Shown in pieces: positions 44,225-53,725 of a DNA stretch of 64,000 bases. Positions within the stretch are counted from its first letter, which is position 1, and each line of letters starts with the position of its first letter. The notes beneath the pieces were generated by a model. The model saw nothing but the letters and a program-made list of their open reading frames with translations. It ran no database searches and was not told the origin of the DNA. This DNA is from Streptomyces tuirus (lineage in GTDB: Bacteria > Actinomycetota > Actinomycetes > Streptomycetales > Streptomycetaceae). Both the position numbers and the translations under genes were made by a program. The stretch is taken from NCBI RefSeq assembly GCF_014701095.1, contig NZ_AP023439.1:620001-684000 (forward strand). Reading direction: 5' to 3'.

Positions 44225-45295
44225 TCAGCGGGCCATCTCCTCCTTCAGCGCCGCCACGAACGTGTCCACGTCCTCCTCGGTCGTGTCGAAGGCGCACATC
44301 CAGCGGACGTCGCCCGCGGCCTCGTCCCAGAAGTAGAAGCGGAACCGCTTCTGGAGGCGCTCGCTCACGTCGTGGGGCAGCCGGGCGAAGACCGCGTTGG
44401 CCTGCACGGGGTAGAGGATCTCCACCCCGTGCACGGCCCGCACGCCCTCGGCGAGGCGCTGGGCCATCTCGTTGGCGTGACCGGCGTTGCGCAGCCACAG
44501 GTCCCGGGCGAGCAGGGCCTCCAGCTGCACCGACACGAAGCGCATCTTGGAGGCGAGCTGCATGGACAGCTTGCGCAGGTGCTTCATGTGGCTGACGGCG
44601 TCCTGGTTGAGAACCACGACGGCCTCACCGAACAGAGCGCCGTTCTTCGTGCCGCCCAGGGAGAGGATGTCGACGCCGGCCGCGTTGGTGAGCGTCCGCA
44701 TCGGGACGTTCAGGGTGGCGGCGGCGTTGGCCAGCCGCGAGCCGTCCAGGTGCACCTTCATACCGTGCGCGTGGGCGTGCTCGCAGATGGCGCGTATCTC
44801 CTCCGGCGTGTAGACCGTGCCCAGTTCGGTGGCCTGGGCGATGGAGACGACCTGCGGCATGGCGCGGTGCTCGTCGTCCCAGCCGTAGGCCTGCCGGTCG
44901 ATCAGCTCGGGCGTGAGCTTGCCGTCAGGCGCCGGAACGGTGAGCAGCTTCAGGCCGCCGACCCGCTCCGGGGCGCCGCACTCGTCGACGTTGATGTGCG
45001 CGCTCTCCGCGCAGATCACCGCACCCCAGCGGTCGGTGACCGCCTGGAGCGCGACGACGTTCGCGCCGGTGCCGTTGAAGACCGGGAACGCCTCGGCCGT
45101 GGGCCCGAAGTGGCTGCGGATCACCTGCTGGAGGTTGTCGGTGTAGGCGTCCTCGCCGTAGGCGACCTGGTGCCCGCCGTTGGCCAGGGCCAGGGCGGCG
45201 AGGACCTCCGGGTGGGCCCCGGCGTAGTTGTCGCTGGCGAAACCGCGGACCGCGGGGTCGTGATGGCGACGGGCGTCGGTCTTCGGCGGGTTCAC
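44225..45295 (-). CDS. low-specificity L-threonine aldolase family protein (PLP)
   Basis: 356 residues; GTG at 45295 overlaps the SDR stop as GTGA. RGFASDNYAGAHPEVLAAL, YGEDAYTDNLQ and VFNGTGANVVALQ begin the fold; the PLP lysine is LSLGGTKNGALFGEAV, and MKVHLDGSRLANAAAT is the Asp/His region. It splits threonine-like beta-hydroxy amino acids to glycine plus aldehyde. Last gene of the DUF6421-SDR-aldolase unit. Confidence 0.9.
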   Translation of the reverse strand: MNPPKTDARRHHDPAVRGFASDNYAGAHPEVLAALALANGGHQVAYGEDAYTDNLQQVIRSHFGPTAEAFPVFNGTGANVVALQAVTDRWGAVICAESAHINVDECGAPERVGGLKLLTVPAPDGKLTPELIDRQAYGWDDEHRAMPQVVSIAQATELGTVYTPEEIRAICEHAHAHGMKVHLDGSRLANAAATLNVPMRTLTNAAGVDILSLGGTKNGALFGEAVVVLNQDAVSHMKHLRKLSMQLASKMRFVSVQLEALLARDLWLRNAGHANEMAQRLAEGVRAVHGVEILYPVQANAVFARLPHDVSERLQKRFRFYFWDEAAGDVRWMCAFDTTEEDVDTFVAALKEEMAR

Positions 45296-46038
45296 GGCTT
45301 CTCGGTGAGCCACAGACGGTTTCCGTTCACTTCGGCGGCGGGCTTGTCCCAGACCCCGGTGATGGCCTCGGCCAGGTCCTTGACGTCGGTGAAGCCCGCG
45401 AACTTCGCGTTGGGCCGGTCGGCGCGCATCGCGTCGTGGACCAGCGCCTTCACCACCAGGATCGCAGCAGCCGACGTCGGCCCCCCGGCGCCCCCGGCCT
45501 TGCGGAAGTAGTCGGCCATCGCCAGCGTCCAGGCCTCGGCCGCAGCCTTGCCGGCCGCGTAGGCGGCGTTGCCCGCGGTGGGCTTGCTGGCGCCGGCGGC
45601 GCTGATCAGCACGTACCGGCCGCGGTCGCTGCGCTGCAGCCCCTCGTGAAAGGCGAGGGACGTGTGCTGCACCGTGCGGACCAGGAGCATCTCCAGGAAG
45701 TCCCAGTCGTCGAGGCTGGTCCGCGTGAAAGTCTCGCTGCCGCGCCAGCCACCGACGAGGTGGACCAGGCCGTCGACGCGGCCGAAGTCCTTCTCGATGC
45801 GGGTGGCCCAGTCGCGGGTGGCCCCCAGGTCCAGCAGATCGACCGTGTCACCGGTGACGGTGGCGCCGCCGGTCGCGTAGCTCGCCGCGTCCACCGCCTC
45901 CGCCAGCCGCTCCGGATCGTTGTCCGACCCGATGACGGTCGCTCCCGCCTCGGCCAGCCTGAGCAGCGCGGCCCGCCCGGCGGGCCCGCCCGCTCCGGCC
46001 ACCGCGATCACCGCACCGCTGAGCGCCCCGTTCCCCAT
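45292..46038 (-). CDS. short-chain dehydrogenase/reductase
   Basis: 248 residues from the ATG at 46038, preceded by AGGAGG; a GTG at 46083 overlaps the DUF6421 stop (GTGA) and is possible. NAD(P) motif AVIAVAGAGGPAGRAALLRL; catalytic tetrad as ...LISAAGASKPTAGNAAYAAGKAA (Ser, Tyr, Lys). Substrate unknown. It is the middle gene, coupled to the threonine aldolase. Confidence 0.88.
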   Translation of the reverse strand: MGNGALSGAVIAVAGAGGPAGRAALLRLAEAGATVIGSDNDPERLAEAVDAASYATGGATVTGDTVDLLDLGATRDWATRIEKDFGRVDGLVHLVGGWRGSETFTRTSLDDWDFLEMLLVRTVQHTSLAFHEGLQRSDRGRYVLISAAGASKPTAGNAAYAAGKAAAEAWTLAMADYFRKAGGAGGPTSAAAILVVKALVHDAMRADRPNAKFAGFTDVKDLAEAITGVWDKPAAEVNGNRLWLTEKP

Positions 46039-46079
46039 GTTCCTCGCCTCCTGAGCAGTGTTCCCGGTACGCCGATCGC

Positions 46080-47477
46080 TCACGCGGCGATCCGCTCGGC
46101 GCTGTCCGCCGTGATGCCCTTGGTGGAGGCAATCACGTTCTTCAGTTTCTTGGACAGTGCCTCATAGAACATGCTCAGCGGAAACTCGTCCGGAAGCACG
46201 TCATCGACGAGTTTGCGCGGCGGCTGCGTCGTGTCCAGGGCGTCGGGGCCCTTGGCCCACTTGGAGCCCGGGTGCGGGGAGAGGTAGCTGGAGACCAACT
46301 CGTACCCGGCGAACCAGTGGACGAGCTTCGGACGGTCGATGCCGTCGCGGTACAGGTCCTCGATCTCGGCGCACAGCTGGTTGGTGACCTGCGGGGCGCG
46401 CTCCCAGTCGATGGTGAGCCTGTTGTCGGTCCAGCGGACGACGTCGTGCTTGTGCAGGTAGGCGAAGAGGAGCTGGCCGCCGAGGCCGTCGTAGTTGCGC
46501 ACGCGCTCGCCGGTGACCGGGAAGCGGAACATGCGGTCGAAGAGGACCGCGACCTGCACGTCACGCGCCTGCGGAACGCCGTCCGCCTCCAGCTTCACGG
46601 CCTCCTTGAAGGCGGTGAGGTCGCAGCGCAGCTCCTCCAGGCCGTACATCCAGAACGGCTGGCGCTGCTTGATCATGAACGGGTCGAAGGGCAGGTCGCC
46701 GTGGCTGTGGGTGCGGTCGTGGACCATGTCCCACAGGACGAACGCCTCCTCGCAGCGCTTCTGGTCGTGGACCATCGCGGCGACGTCCTCGGGCAGTTCC
46801 AGGCTCAGGATGTCGACGGCGGCGTCGGTCACCCGGCGGAAGCGGGCGGCCTCGCGGTCACAGAAGATGCCGCCCCAGGTGAACCGCTCCGGCGCCTCGC
46901 GCACGGCGATGGTCTCGGGGAACAGGACGGCCGAGTTGGTGTCGTAGCCGGAGGTGAAGTCCTCGAACTTGATGCCGCAGAACAGCGGGTTGTCGTAGCG
47001 GGTGCGCTCCAGCTCGGCCAGCCAGTCCGGCCAGACCATGCGCAGCACGACCGCCTCGAGGTTGCGGTCCGGGTTGCCGTTCTGCGTGTACATGGGGAAG
47101 ACGACGAGGTGCTGGAGGCCGTCCGCACGGTTCGCGGCGGGCTGGAAGGCCAGCAGCGAGTCGAGGAAGTCGGGCACCAGGAAGCCGCTGTCGGCCCACC
47201 GGGACAGGTCCTTGACCAGGGCCTGGTGATAGGCGCCGTCGTGCGGGAGCAGCGGGGAGAGCTCCAGGACCGCGTCGGTGACCTGCCGGACCGCGAGCTC
47301 GGCGTCGGCCGGGCCGGGCGCGCCCTCGGCGTCGAAGTCGATCGACCCGTCCTTGGACTGCCATGGCCGGATCCGCTCCACGGCATCCTTGAGCACGGGC
47401 CAAGCCGGGTGGTCCACCACCCTGGCCACGGGAGGAAGACCTTCCTCCGAACCCACCTGCACAAGAATTTCCGTCAT
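46080..47477 (-). CDS. DUF6421 family protein
   Basis: 465 residues, ATG at 47477. No classical motif is seen. Conserved-looking aromatic/histidine patches are VVFPMYTQNGNPDRNLEAV, LWDMVHDRTHSHGDLPFDPFM and KQRQPFWMYGLEELRCDL, the HxxTHSHGD being a likely metal or catalytic site. Its position ahead of an SDR and a threonine aldolase is a stable Streptomyces arrangement and points to a shared small-molecule pathway. The role is not known. Confidence 0.75.
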   Translation of the reverse strand: MTEILVQVGSEEGLPPVARVVDHPAWPVLKDAVERIRPWQSKDGSIDFDAEGAPGPADAELAVRQVTDAVLELSPLLPHDGAYHQALVKDLSRWADSGFLVPDFLDSLLAFQPAANRADGLQHLVVFPMYTQNGNPDRNLEAVVLRMVWPDWLAELERTRYDNPLFCGIKFEDFTSGYDTNSAVLFPETIAVREAPERFTWGGIFCDREAARFRRVTDAAVDILSLELPEDVAAMVHDQKRCEEAFVLWDMVHDRTHSHGDLPFDPFMIKQRQPFWMYGLEELRCDLTAFKEAVKLEADGVPQARDVQVAVLFDRMFRFPVTGERVRNYDGLGGQLLFAYLHKHDVVRWTDNRLTIDWERAPQVTNQLCAEIEDLYRDGIDRPKLVHWFAGYELVSSYLSPHPGSKWAKGPDALDTTQPPRKLVDDVLPDEFPLSMFYEALSKKLKNVIASTKGITADSAERIAA

Positions 47478-47673
47478 GTCCCACCTTCCACGGGAGAATC
47501 TCACGTATGCAGACGGTATACACACGAGGTTCCTTCCAGCAAGGGTGAACCCGGGAAATTATCCTGCCCGACCGTCTCCTTCACCGCACTTTTTCCTGTC
47601 GGGCCTGCTTCTGCCCGGATGCACGGCGACCATGCCCTCACTCTCTGCACAGGGCGGGTCCAGGCGATACGGT

Positions 47674-47693
47674 CAGGGGGGCCCTCAGGCCCC
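47674..47693 (+). promoter_or_regulatory. GC hairpin in the leader of the GDPD gene
   Basis: GGGGGGCC and GGCCCCCC around CTCA, 35 bp before the TTG start. It could be a leader element or a small terminator. Confidence 0.4.
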
Positions 47694-47727
47694 CCAGCGC
47701 CGCCTGTCGACGGAAGAGAGTCGCGTC

Positions 47728-48411
47728 TTGAACTTCCTCACCATCGGTCACCGCGGAATCATGGGTGTGGAACCCGAGAACACCCTCCGGTCCTTCGTCG
47801 CCGCCCAGGAGGCGGGGCTCGACGCCATCGAACTCGATCTGCACCTGAGCAAGGACGGCGCCCTCGTCGTCATGCACGACGCGGATGTGGACCGCACGAC
47901 CGACGGCAGCGGCCCGATCGCCGAGAAGACCCTCGCCGAACTGCGGGCCCTGGACGCGGGCCGGGGCGAGCGGGTCCCGGTGTTCGAGGAGGTCCTGGAG
48001 GCCGTGCGGTCGCCGCTCCAGGCGGAGATCAAGGACAAGCAGGCGGCGCGGGCCCTGGCCGAGGTCATGAACGAGCGCGGACTGGCCGGCCGGGTGGAGG
48101 TGTCCTCGTTCCACGACGAGGCGATCGCCGAGATCAAGCCACTGGTGCCGGGGGTGCGCACGGCGCTGATCGCCAGCCGCTACGGCACGGACATCGTGGA
48201 CCGCGCCGTCCAGGCCGGCGCCGAGACCGTCTGCCTGAACATCCGCCGGCTCACCCTGGAGATCGTGGAGCGGGCCCGCAAGGCCGATCTGAGGATCATC
48301 GGCTGGGTGGTGAACACGCAGGACCAGCTGCGGCTCGTCCGGGCGTTCGGCCTGGACGGCGCGACCACCGACCACCCGGACATCAAGCGCACGGGCCGTT
48401 TCACGGCGTAG
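47728..48411 (+). CDS. glycerophosphodiester phosphodiesterase
   Basis: 227 residues with a TTG start at 47728, chosen for GGAAGAGAG 8 nt upstream and the GHRG motif right after it; no ATG or GTG fits. IGHRGIMGVEPENTLRSF, AIELDLHLSKDGALVVMHDADVDRTT and AEIKDKQ carry the His/Glu/Asp metal site of GDPD. It hydrolyses glycerophosphodiesters to glycerol-3-phosphate; no signal peptide, so cytoplasmic. Confidence 0.9.
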   Translation: MNFLTIGHRGIMGVEPENTLRSFVAAQEAGLDAIELDLHLSKDGALVVMHDADVDRTTDGSGPIAEKTLAELRALDAGRGERVPVFEEVLEAVRSPLQAEIKDKQAARALAEVMNERGLAGRVEVSSFHDEAIAEIKPLVPGVRTALIASRYGTDIVDRAVQAGAETVCLNIRRLTLEIVERARKADLRIIGWVVNTQDQLRLVRAFGLDGATTDHPDIKRTGRFTA

Positions 48412-48955
48412 CCGACTGGCCGAGCTCCTTGACCAGCAGCTCGAACTGCAGGTCGTCGCGCTGCGGGACGCCGAAGCGCTCGTCGCCGTACGGGAACGGG
48501 GTCATCCGGCCCGTACGGCGGTAGCCGCGCCGCTCGTACCAGGCGATGAGGTCGTCGCGCACGGAGATCACGGTCATCTGCATCTCCGTGACGCCCCACG
48601 TCGCGCGGGCCTGCCGCTCCGCCTCCGCGATGATCACCTTGCCGAGGCCCGCGCCCTGGAGCAGGGGGCTGACGGCGAACATCCCGAAGTAGGCGTGGGC
48701 GCCCTGGTGCTCCAGCTGGCAGCAGGCGACGATCCTGCCGTCCCGCTCCACGGTGAGGAGCCGGCTGTCGGGCGACTTGATGACCTCCTGCACACCCTCC
48801 GGGTCGGTCCGCTGCCCTTCGAGGATGTCCGCCTCGGTGGTCCACCCGGCCCGGCTGTCGTCGCCCCGGTACGCCGACTCGATCAGCGCGACCAGCTCGT
48901 CGACGTCGGCGTCGGTGGCATCGCGGAAGGTCAGTGCGGTGGCGGCGGTCTCCAT
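48401..48955 (-). CDS. GNAT family N-acetyltransferase
   Basis: 184 residues, ATG at 48955. The acetyl-CoA loop is FGMFAVSPLLQGAGLGKVIIAEAER (Q-x-x-G-x-G/A), and DLIAWYERRGYRRTGRM gives the C-terminal signature. Substrate unknown. Its 3' end overlaps the GDPD end by 11 nt. Confidence 0.88.
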   Translation of the reverse strand: METAATALTFRDATDADVDELVALIESAYRGDDSRAGWTTEADILEGQRTDPEGVQEVIKSPDSRLLTVERDGRIVACCQLEHQGAHAYFGMFAVSPLLQGAGLGKVIIAEAERQARATWGVTEMQMTVISVRDDLIAWYERRGYRRTGRMTPFPYGDERFGVPQRDDLQFELLVKELGQSATP

Positions 48956-49028
48956 GGGCGTACGTCTCCGTTGTTCCAGGCGCGGCTCGGGCAGGGATGA
49001 GCGTAACGCCGCCACTAAGCTCCGCCGC

Positions 49029-49421
49029 ATGGTGCATGTACTCAGCGGCCGGATCCTGCTCCGTCCCACCGACCCCGAGCGCTCCCGGGCCTTCTACGGG
49101 GAGCAGCTGGGCCTCGCCGTCTACCGCGAGTTCGGAACGGGGCCGGAGCGCGGCACGGTCTTCTTCATGGGTGGCGGCTTCCTGGAGGTCTCGGGCCGCT
49201 CCGGGACACCCCCGGCGCCCGCGGTCCGGCTGTGGCTGCAGGTGGACGACGTGGCCGCGGCGCAGGAGGAACTGCGGGCGAAGGGCGTGGACATCGTGCG
49301 GCCGCCGGTCAAGGAGCCCTGGGGGCTGGTCGAGATGTGGATCGCGGATCCGGACGGGACGCCGATCGTGCTGGTGGAGGTACCGGCGGATCACCCGATG
49401 CGCTACCGGCCGGGGATCTGA
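49029..49421 (+). CDS. VOC family protein
   Basis: 130 residues, ATG at 49029. LSGRILLRPTDPERSRAFYGEQLGLAVYREF and the C-terminal GLVEMWIADPDGTPIVLVEVP are typical glyoxalase-fold modules with Glu metal ligand. It may bind a drug or a metabolite; no direct clue in context. Convergent with the next GNAT gene by 19 nt. Confidence 0.85.
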   Translation: MVHVLSGRILLRPTDPERSRAFYGEQLGLAVYREFGTGPERGTVFFMGGGFLEVSGRSGTPPAPAVRLWLQVDDVAAAQEELRAKGVDIVRPPVKEPWGLVEMWIADPDGTPIVLVEVPADHPMRYRPGI

Positions 49422-50338
49422 GCCCGGTCCGGGCGGTGTTCCCAGCCCCGGTCGGTGCGGGTGAGTTCGTGAAATCCCACCCCGGTCAGGACGGCCAGCG
49501 GGGCACGGTCGGCGGCCGATTCGTAGGCGGCGAGCCGGTCGACGCCGCACAGCCGCAGCCAGTCGGCGGCCCGGCCCAGCAACCAGTGCTCCAGGCCGGT
49601 GCCCCGCTGCGCGGGGTCGATGTGCAGGTTGCCGATGTCGGCGAGACCGGCCGCGCGGGCATGGCGTTCCGGGCGGGCCAGGGCCGTGTCGATCTCGATA
49701 TGGCCCAGGATCCTGCCCTCCGCCCGGGCCGTGAAGCGGGTCCCGCACTCCCCCAGCGTGCGCTCGGCCGTGACACCCGGCCGGTGCTCGGCGGCCGGCA
49801 GGTCGGCCACCCGGGCGAGCAGGATGACCTCGGTGTCCCCGGTGTGCCGGAACCCCGCGCGTTCGTAGAGGGCCCGGATGTGCGGCCAGTTGCGGGGCAG
49901 GCCGTAGACGAGCGGGGCGGGCAGGGATCCGTCGGCGTACCGGACGCGGGCGTTCCAGCGGGCGAACCGCGCGAGGCACGCCCGCATCAGCAGATCCGCG
50001 GCGAGGTCGGCGTCCGGCCAGAGGGACGCCGCCGGGCGGTGGACGAACCAGTTGATCTCGGCGGCATCCCGAAAGTCCGCGCCGACCTCGGCATCCGCCC
50101 GGTAGCGCAGCAGGTGGGCCGCGGCGACGATGTGTCCGCGCTGCTCGGCGACGAACGTCGTCCGCTCGGCCACCCACGGGTCCGTGACGAACTCGCCGGG
50201 CCGGCGCTCCAGGTCGCCCAGGACGGTGTTCACGGAGACGGAGACGCCGGGGACGACGGCCGCCACGTGCAGATTGACCAGGCCGGTCAGCTGGTCGCGG
50301 TCGGACCGGCGGAAGGGACGCACCTCAGGCGCGGGCAT
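49403..50338 (-). CDS. two-domain GNAT N-acetyltransferase
   Basis: 311 residues, ATG at 50338. Two GNAT-like halves: residues 1-165 with FRRSDRDQLTGLVN and GLPRNWPHIRALYERAGFRHTG, and 170-300 with LHIDPAQRGTGLEHWLLGRAADWL and LTGVGFHEL. Tandem GNATs often have one catalytic and one structural half; the second has the clearer CoA loop. Confidence 0.8.
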   Translation of the reverse strand: MPAPEVRPFRRSDRDQLTGLVNLHVAAVVPGVSVSVNTVLGDLERRPGEFVTDPWVAERTTFVAEQRGHIVAAAHLLRYRADAEVGADFRDAAEINWFVHRPAASLWPDADLAADLLMRACLARFARWNARVRYADGSLPAPLVYGLPRNWPHIRALYERAGFRHTGDTEVILLARVADLPAAEHRPGVTAERTLGECGTRFTARAEGRILGHIEIDTALARPERHARAAGLADIGNLHIDPAQRGTGLEHWLLGRAADWLRLCGVDRLAAYESAADRAPLAVLTGVGFHELTRTDRGWEHRPDRAQIPGR

Positions 50339-50451
50339 GGGTACCTCCGGGCAGGGTGTAGAGAGCTGGAGGCCGCCACGCAGTGCGGTACGGGGCGAGG
50401 GTACGCCGGGGCCACGGCGGCACACCAGGGGGTTTCCCCGGATGGCAGTGA

Positions 50452-50488
50452 GGCCGGGGGGCGCCCACGTACGCCACGCGCCCCGGCC
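50452..50488 (-). terminator. terminator after the MarR gene
   Basis: GGCCGGGG (50452-50459) pairs with CCCCGGCC (50481-50488). It begins 11 nt after the MarR stop. Confidence 0.55.
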
Positions 50489-50498
50489 GGGGACCGGT

Positions 50499-51266
50499 TC
50501 ACGTCCGCAGCGCGCCGAGCCGTCCTTCGAGCTGGCTGAGCAACTCCCCGAGCAGTGCGGCGAGTTCGCCCTGTTCGGGGCCGTCCATGCCGGACAGTAC
50601 GGCGGTCTCGTAGGCGAGCTGGACGGGCAGGATGCCGTCCACGAGGTCGCGTCCGGTGTCGGTGAGGCGGAGGTGGACGACCCGGCGGTCACGGGTGTCC
50701 CCGCGCCGCTCGACCAGACCGCGCTCGGTCAGCTGCTTGAGGCGTTTGGTGACGGCGGCCCCCGAGGAGAAGGTCTCCCGGGCCAGGTCGCCGGGCGTCA
50801 GCTCGTGCCCGGTGCGACGCAGCGCACCCAGCAGATCGAACTCGGGCCGGCTGAGCCCCGCCCGGCGCAACGGTGCGTCCTCGGCCTGCTGCAGCAGCGC
50901 GGCACAGCGGTTGATCCGCCCGATGATCTCCATCGGCCCGGTGTCGAGCCCGGGCCGCACGGCCTGCCACTGCCGGACGACGGCGGCCACGGTGTCGCCC
51001 CTGCGGCCGCCGCCGGGACCGGCTTCGCCGTGGAGCGCGCTGTCCTGGTCGGCTTCGCCGGCCACGTCGCGAGCCGGGTGCCCGGGGGCGGCCCGCCCCT
51101 CGGCCGGACGCCCGTCGGGAACATCGCCGCCGGCCGCCCGAGCGCCATCGCCGGGCTCCCCTCCGGCCGCCCGTCCTTCCGCCACCGGTTCCGCCTCGTC
51201 CCCCGGCTGCTGCGGGGCCCGTCCCCCGGCATTCCCCGTGGGCGATGGTCCTTCGGTCGGCGTCAT
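50499..51266 (-). CDS. MarR family regulator with long disordered N-terminus
   Basis: 255 residues, ATG at 51266 overlapping the FUSC stop as ATGA. The first ~95 residues are Gly/Ala/Pro/Glu-rich and disordered. The MarR winged helix follows: LSRPEFDLLGALRRTGHELTPGDLARETFSSGAAVTKRLKQL with wing ERRGDTRDRRVVHLRLT. It is co-transcribed with the FUSC pump and probably represses it at a dyad upstream. Confidence 0.88.
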   Translation of the reverse strand: MTPTEGPSPTGNAGGRAPQQPGDEAEPVAEGRAAGGEPGDGARAAGGDVPDGRPAEGRAAPGHPARDVAGEADQDSALHGEAGPGGGRRGDTVAAVVRQWQAVRPGLDTGPMEIIGRINRCAALLQQAEDAPLRRAGLSRPEFDLLGALRRTGHELTPGDLARETFSSGAAVTKRLKQLTERGLVERRGDTRDRRVVHLRLTDTGRDLVDGILPVQLAYETAVLSGMDGPEQGELAALLGELLSQLEGRLGALRT

Positions 51267-52930
51267 GGCCGTGCGTCCTCCGTTTCGCTGGCCGGGTCCC
51301 GGTCCGGGAGCAGGCCCTGGCGTCGGGCCGTCGCGGCGAGCGTACGGTGTCCGGACTGTTCGGCGAGCACGACCCGCTCCTGGGGCAGGGCCCGCTGCCA
51401 CCATTCACCGGCGGCGGCGTCGGCCGTGGCGCGCAGGTCGGACAGGGCGATCGCCAGGCCGCGGCGGGCGGATTCCAGGGCCGCGGGGCCGGGCTCCGGA
51501 TCGGCCAGGAGACGGGCGGCGTGCTCGCGGGCCCGGTCGGCGGTGGTCAGCGCGCGTTCGACGCGGTCGCCCGCGCGCCGGTTGGTGACCGCGACGGCGG
51601 CGACGAACCCGACCAGCGCACCGACGACGGTGTCCACGACCCGCTCCGCCATCAGCGTCTTGGCTTCCTGGTATCCGGCGAACTCCGTGATGAGCAGGGC
51701 CATGGGCGTCACGCAGACGCTGCCGAGCCAGTAGTTCCGGCTGATCAGCACTTCCGCACCGAAGCTGAACGTCAGGCAGCACAGCACGAGCGCGACCGGG
51801 CCCAGATGGGCGAGCGGCACGACGGCCAGGAAGACGAGCACCCCGACGACGTTGCCCACGACCCGCTGGACGGCCCGGCTCCAGGTCAGCGCGATGTTCG
51901 CCTGGTACAGCGAGGCGGCGGTGACCAGTGCCCAGTAGGGGCGGCCGATCCCGAGGGCGAGGGAGGCGTAGCCGGCGAGCGCGCAGCCGAGCGCGGTACG
52001 TGCCGCGAGCGGGGTCAGCGGGCCCAGCCGCGCCCACAGGGGGCGGGCCGCGGCCACGCCGAGCAGTTCGTCGGCGGCGGGGTGCGGAAGTCCGGTTCGG
52101 GGGATCGGACCGGTGCCGCGGAGCGAGCCCGCCCAGATGCGCAGCCGGCCCGCGTCCGCGTCCGTCGGCGCCGCGAGGGCGACCTCGGCGCGGACGACGA
52201 GCCGTTCGAGGGCCCGCCGGGTCCGCGAGGGGGCGCCGGTGGACAGCAGTGACTGCCAGGCGGCCTGCACGGCGGCGTAGCCCGCGGCGCGGGCCCGGGC
52301 ATGGCCCTCCGCGGTGCCGCCGGTGTCGGCGTACGCGGCGGCGGCCTTGAGGGCCGCGGCGGTTGCGCGGCGCTCCGGGCCGTGCGGCCGGACGAGCGCG
52401 GGCGCCATGCAGACCAGCCAGGCCCACACGCCCGTCGTGGCGGCCAGGGCCAGGTGGCCGGGCACCTGGGCGAGGGTCTGCGGTGCGAACAGGGAGGCGG
52501 AGCTGACGAAAGTGAGGACGATGTTGCCCGGCGGCCCGACCCGGGTGGCCTCGCACAGCACCTTCTGTGCGGCGGCCAGCAGGGCGCCGACAGTGACTAG
52601 GACGACGGCGCTGCCGGTGAGCGAGGCCGAGACCAGTGCCACGGCGACCCCGCCGAGCATGCCCAGCACCACCCACATCAGCACCCGGGCCCGGGCGGCG
52701 TAGGGCCGGTTGTGGGCGTACAGCGCGCACAGGGACCCGGCCATCGCATACATCACGAGGTCGAGCCGGCTGAGCGCCAGGAGGATGAAGGCGGGCGGGG
52801 CGATCGCCGCGACCACGCTCAGCGCGGGCTTGAACCAGATCTCCGAAGGCCTGCCGGGGCGCAGCACACCCGCCAGGGGGAGACGCCGGGCGGGCGGGGT
52901 GGAGGAAATGGGGGGCGTGGCACTGCTCAT
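51263..52930 (-). CDS. FUSC family (fusaric-acid-resistance-like) membrane protein
   Basis: 555 residues, ATG at 52930. Two blocks of about five membrane helices (25-170 and 340-460) flank a soluble middle, as in FusC/aromatic-acid exporters. LGIGRPYWALVTAASLYQ and ALTWSRAVQRVVGNVVGVLVFL are the family signature. Probably exports aromatic or amphipathic compounds. Expression is likely set by the coupled MarR. Confidence 0.88.
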   Translation of the reverse strand: MSSATPPISSTPPARRLPLAGVLRPGRPSEIWFKPALSVVAAIAPPAFILLALSRLDLVMYAMAGSLCALYAHNRPYAARARVLMWVVLGMLGGVAVALVSASLTGSAVVLVTVGALLAAAQKVLCEATRVGPPGNIVLTFVSSASLFAPQTLAQVPGHLALAATTGVWAWLVCMAPALVRPHGPERRATAAALKAAAAYADTGGTAEGHARARAAGYAAVQAAWQSLLSTGAPSRTRRALERLVVRAEVALAAPTDADAGRLRIWAGSLRGTGPIPRTGLPHPAADELLGVAAARPLWARLGPLTPLAARTALGCALAGYASLALGIGRPYWALVTAASLYQANIALTWSRAVQRVVGNVVGVLVFLAVVPLAHLGPVALVLCCLTFSFGAEVLISRNYWLGSVCVTPMALLITEFAGYQEAKTLMAERVVDTVVGALVGFVAAVAVTNRRAGDRVERALTTADRAREHAARLLADPEPGPAALESARRGLAIALSDLRATADAAAGEWWQRALPQERVVLAEQSGHRTLAATARRQGLLPDRDPASETEDARP

Positions 52931-52942
52931 CCTGCAAGATTA

Positions 52943-52959
52943 ACAGGTATTTTACCCGT
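52943..52959. promoter_or_regulatory. MarR-type operator upstream of FUSC
   Basis: ACAGGTA and TACCCGT around TTT form a 17-bp imperfect dyad (one mismatched position per arm), 13 bp before the FUSC ATG. A/T-rich flanks (TTAACA, GTAAAG) suit an overlapping promoter. Confidence 0.5.
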
Positions 52960-53078
52960 AAAGCACCTTCCCTCACCTGGCGTGCTCCGTCGAATGCTCC
53001 CCGTGTACACCTCTGCGCTCGCGTGCGCGCCGCACGGCCCGGGCATCGAATGACCGACCGTCGAACGGGGAGGTACGC

Positions 53079-53627
53079 GTGCACGGACCGGCTTCGTCCG
53101 GCTGGCTGCTGGTGGCGCTCTGCGCGGTGACCGGCACCTACTGCCTAGCGCGGATGCGCAGCGGCGCCGAGGAGCAGCGCGGCGCCGCGGGCGGCGAGGC
53201 GCTGATGGGATTCGGGATGGCCGCGATGGCCGTACCCGCGGCGGTGTTCACTCCGCCCGGGTGGGCCTGGCCCGTCTACGCGGCGGTGTTCGGGGCGGCG
53301 GGGGTCCACGCGCTGTGGGCGTCCCGGACGGGCACGCACCACCTCCACCACCTGGTGGGGGCCGCGGCGATGGTCTACATGTCCCTGGTGATGGCCGGCT
53401 CCCCCGGACACGCACACGGCCGGGGCGGATCGGGCTTCCCGCTCCTGACCGGGGCGCTGCTGCTCTACTTCGCCGCCTACGTGCTGCGGGCCGGCGTCCG
53501 TCTGGTGCCGGTCGCCGCCGTGGCCGGGGGCGGTGTGCGAACCGGATGGGGAGACCGGCCGGAACTGGCGCGGGCCTGCCGTCTGTCCATGGGAATCGCA
53601 ATGGTGGCGATGCTGCTCACGCTGTGA
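53079..53627 (+). CDS. DUF5134 membrane protein
   Basis: 182 residues, GTG at 53079 after GGGGAGG. Five to six helices, with histidine-rich GTHHLHHLVGAAAMVYM and GSPGHAHGRGG, a possible metal-binding region. DUF5134 proteins neighbour copper or M56 genes in actinobacteria, as here, so a role in copper handling is a reasonable inference. Confidence 0.78.
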   Translation: MHGPASSGWLLVALCAVTGTYCLARMRSGAEEQRGAAGGEALMGFGMAAMAVPAAVFTPPGWAWPVYAAVFGAAGVHALWASRTGTHHLHHLVGAAAMVYMSLVMAGSPGHAHGRGGSGFPLLTGALLLYFAAYVLRAGVRLVPVAAVAGGGVRTGWGDRPELARACRLSMGIAMVAMLLTL

Positions 53628-53725
53628 CCGGGACCGGCCCGCCGCCCCCAACGGGTCCGTTGCCTGCGTCACTTTGACGCCGCAAGGCGTACCCCTGGGC
53701 GGGGCCGCGCTCATAGGCTGCCCTC

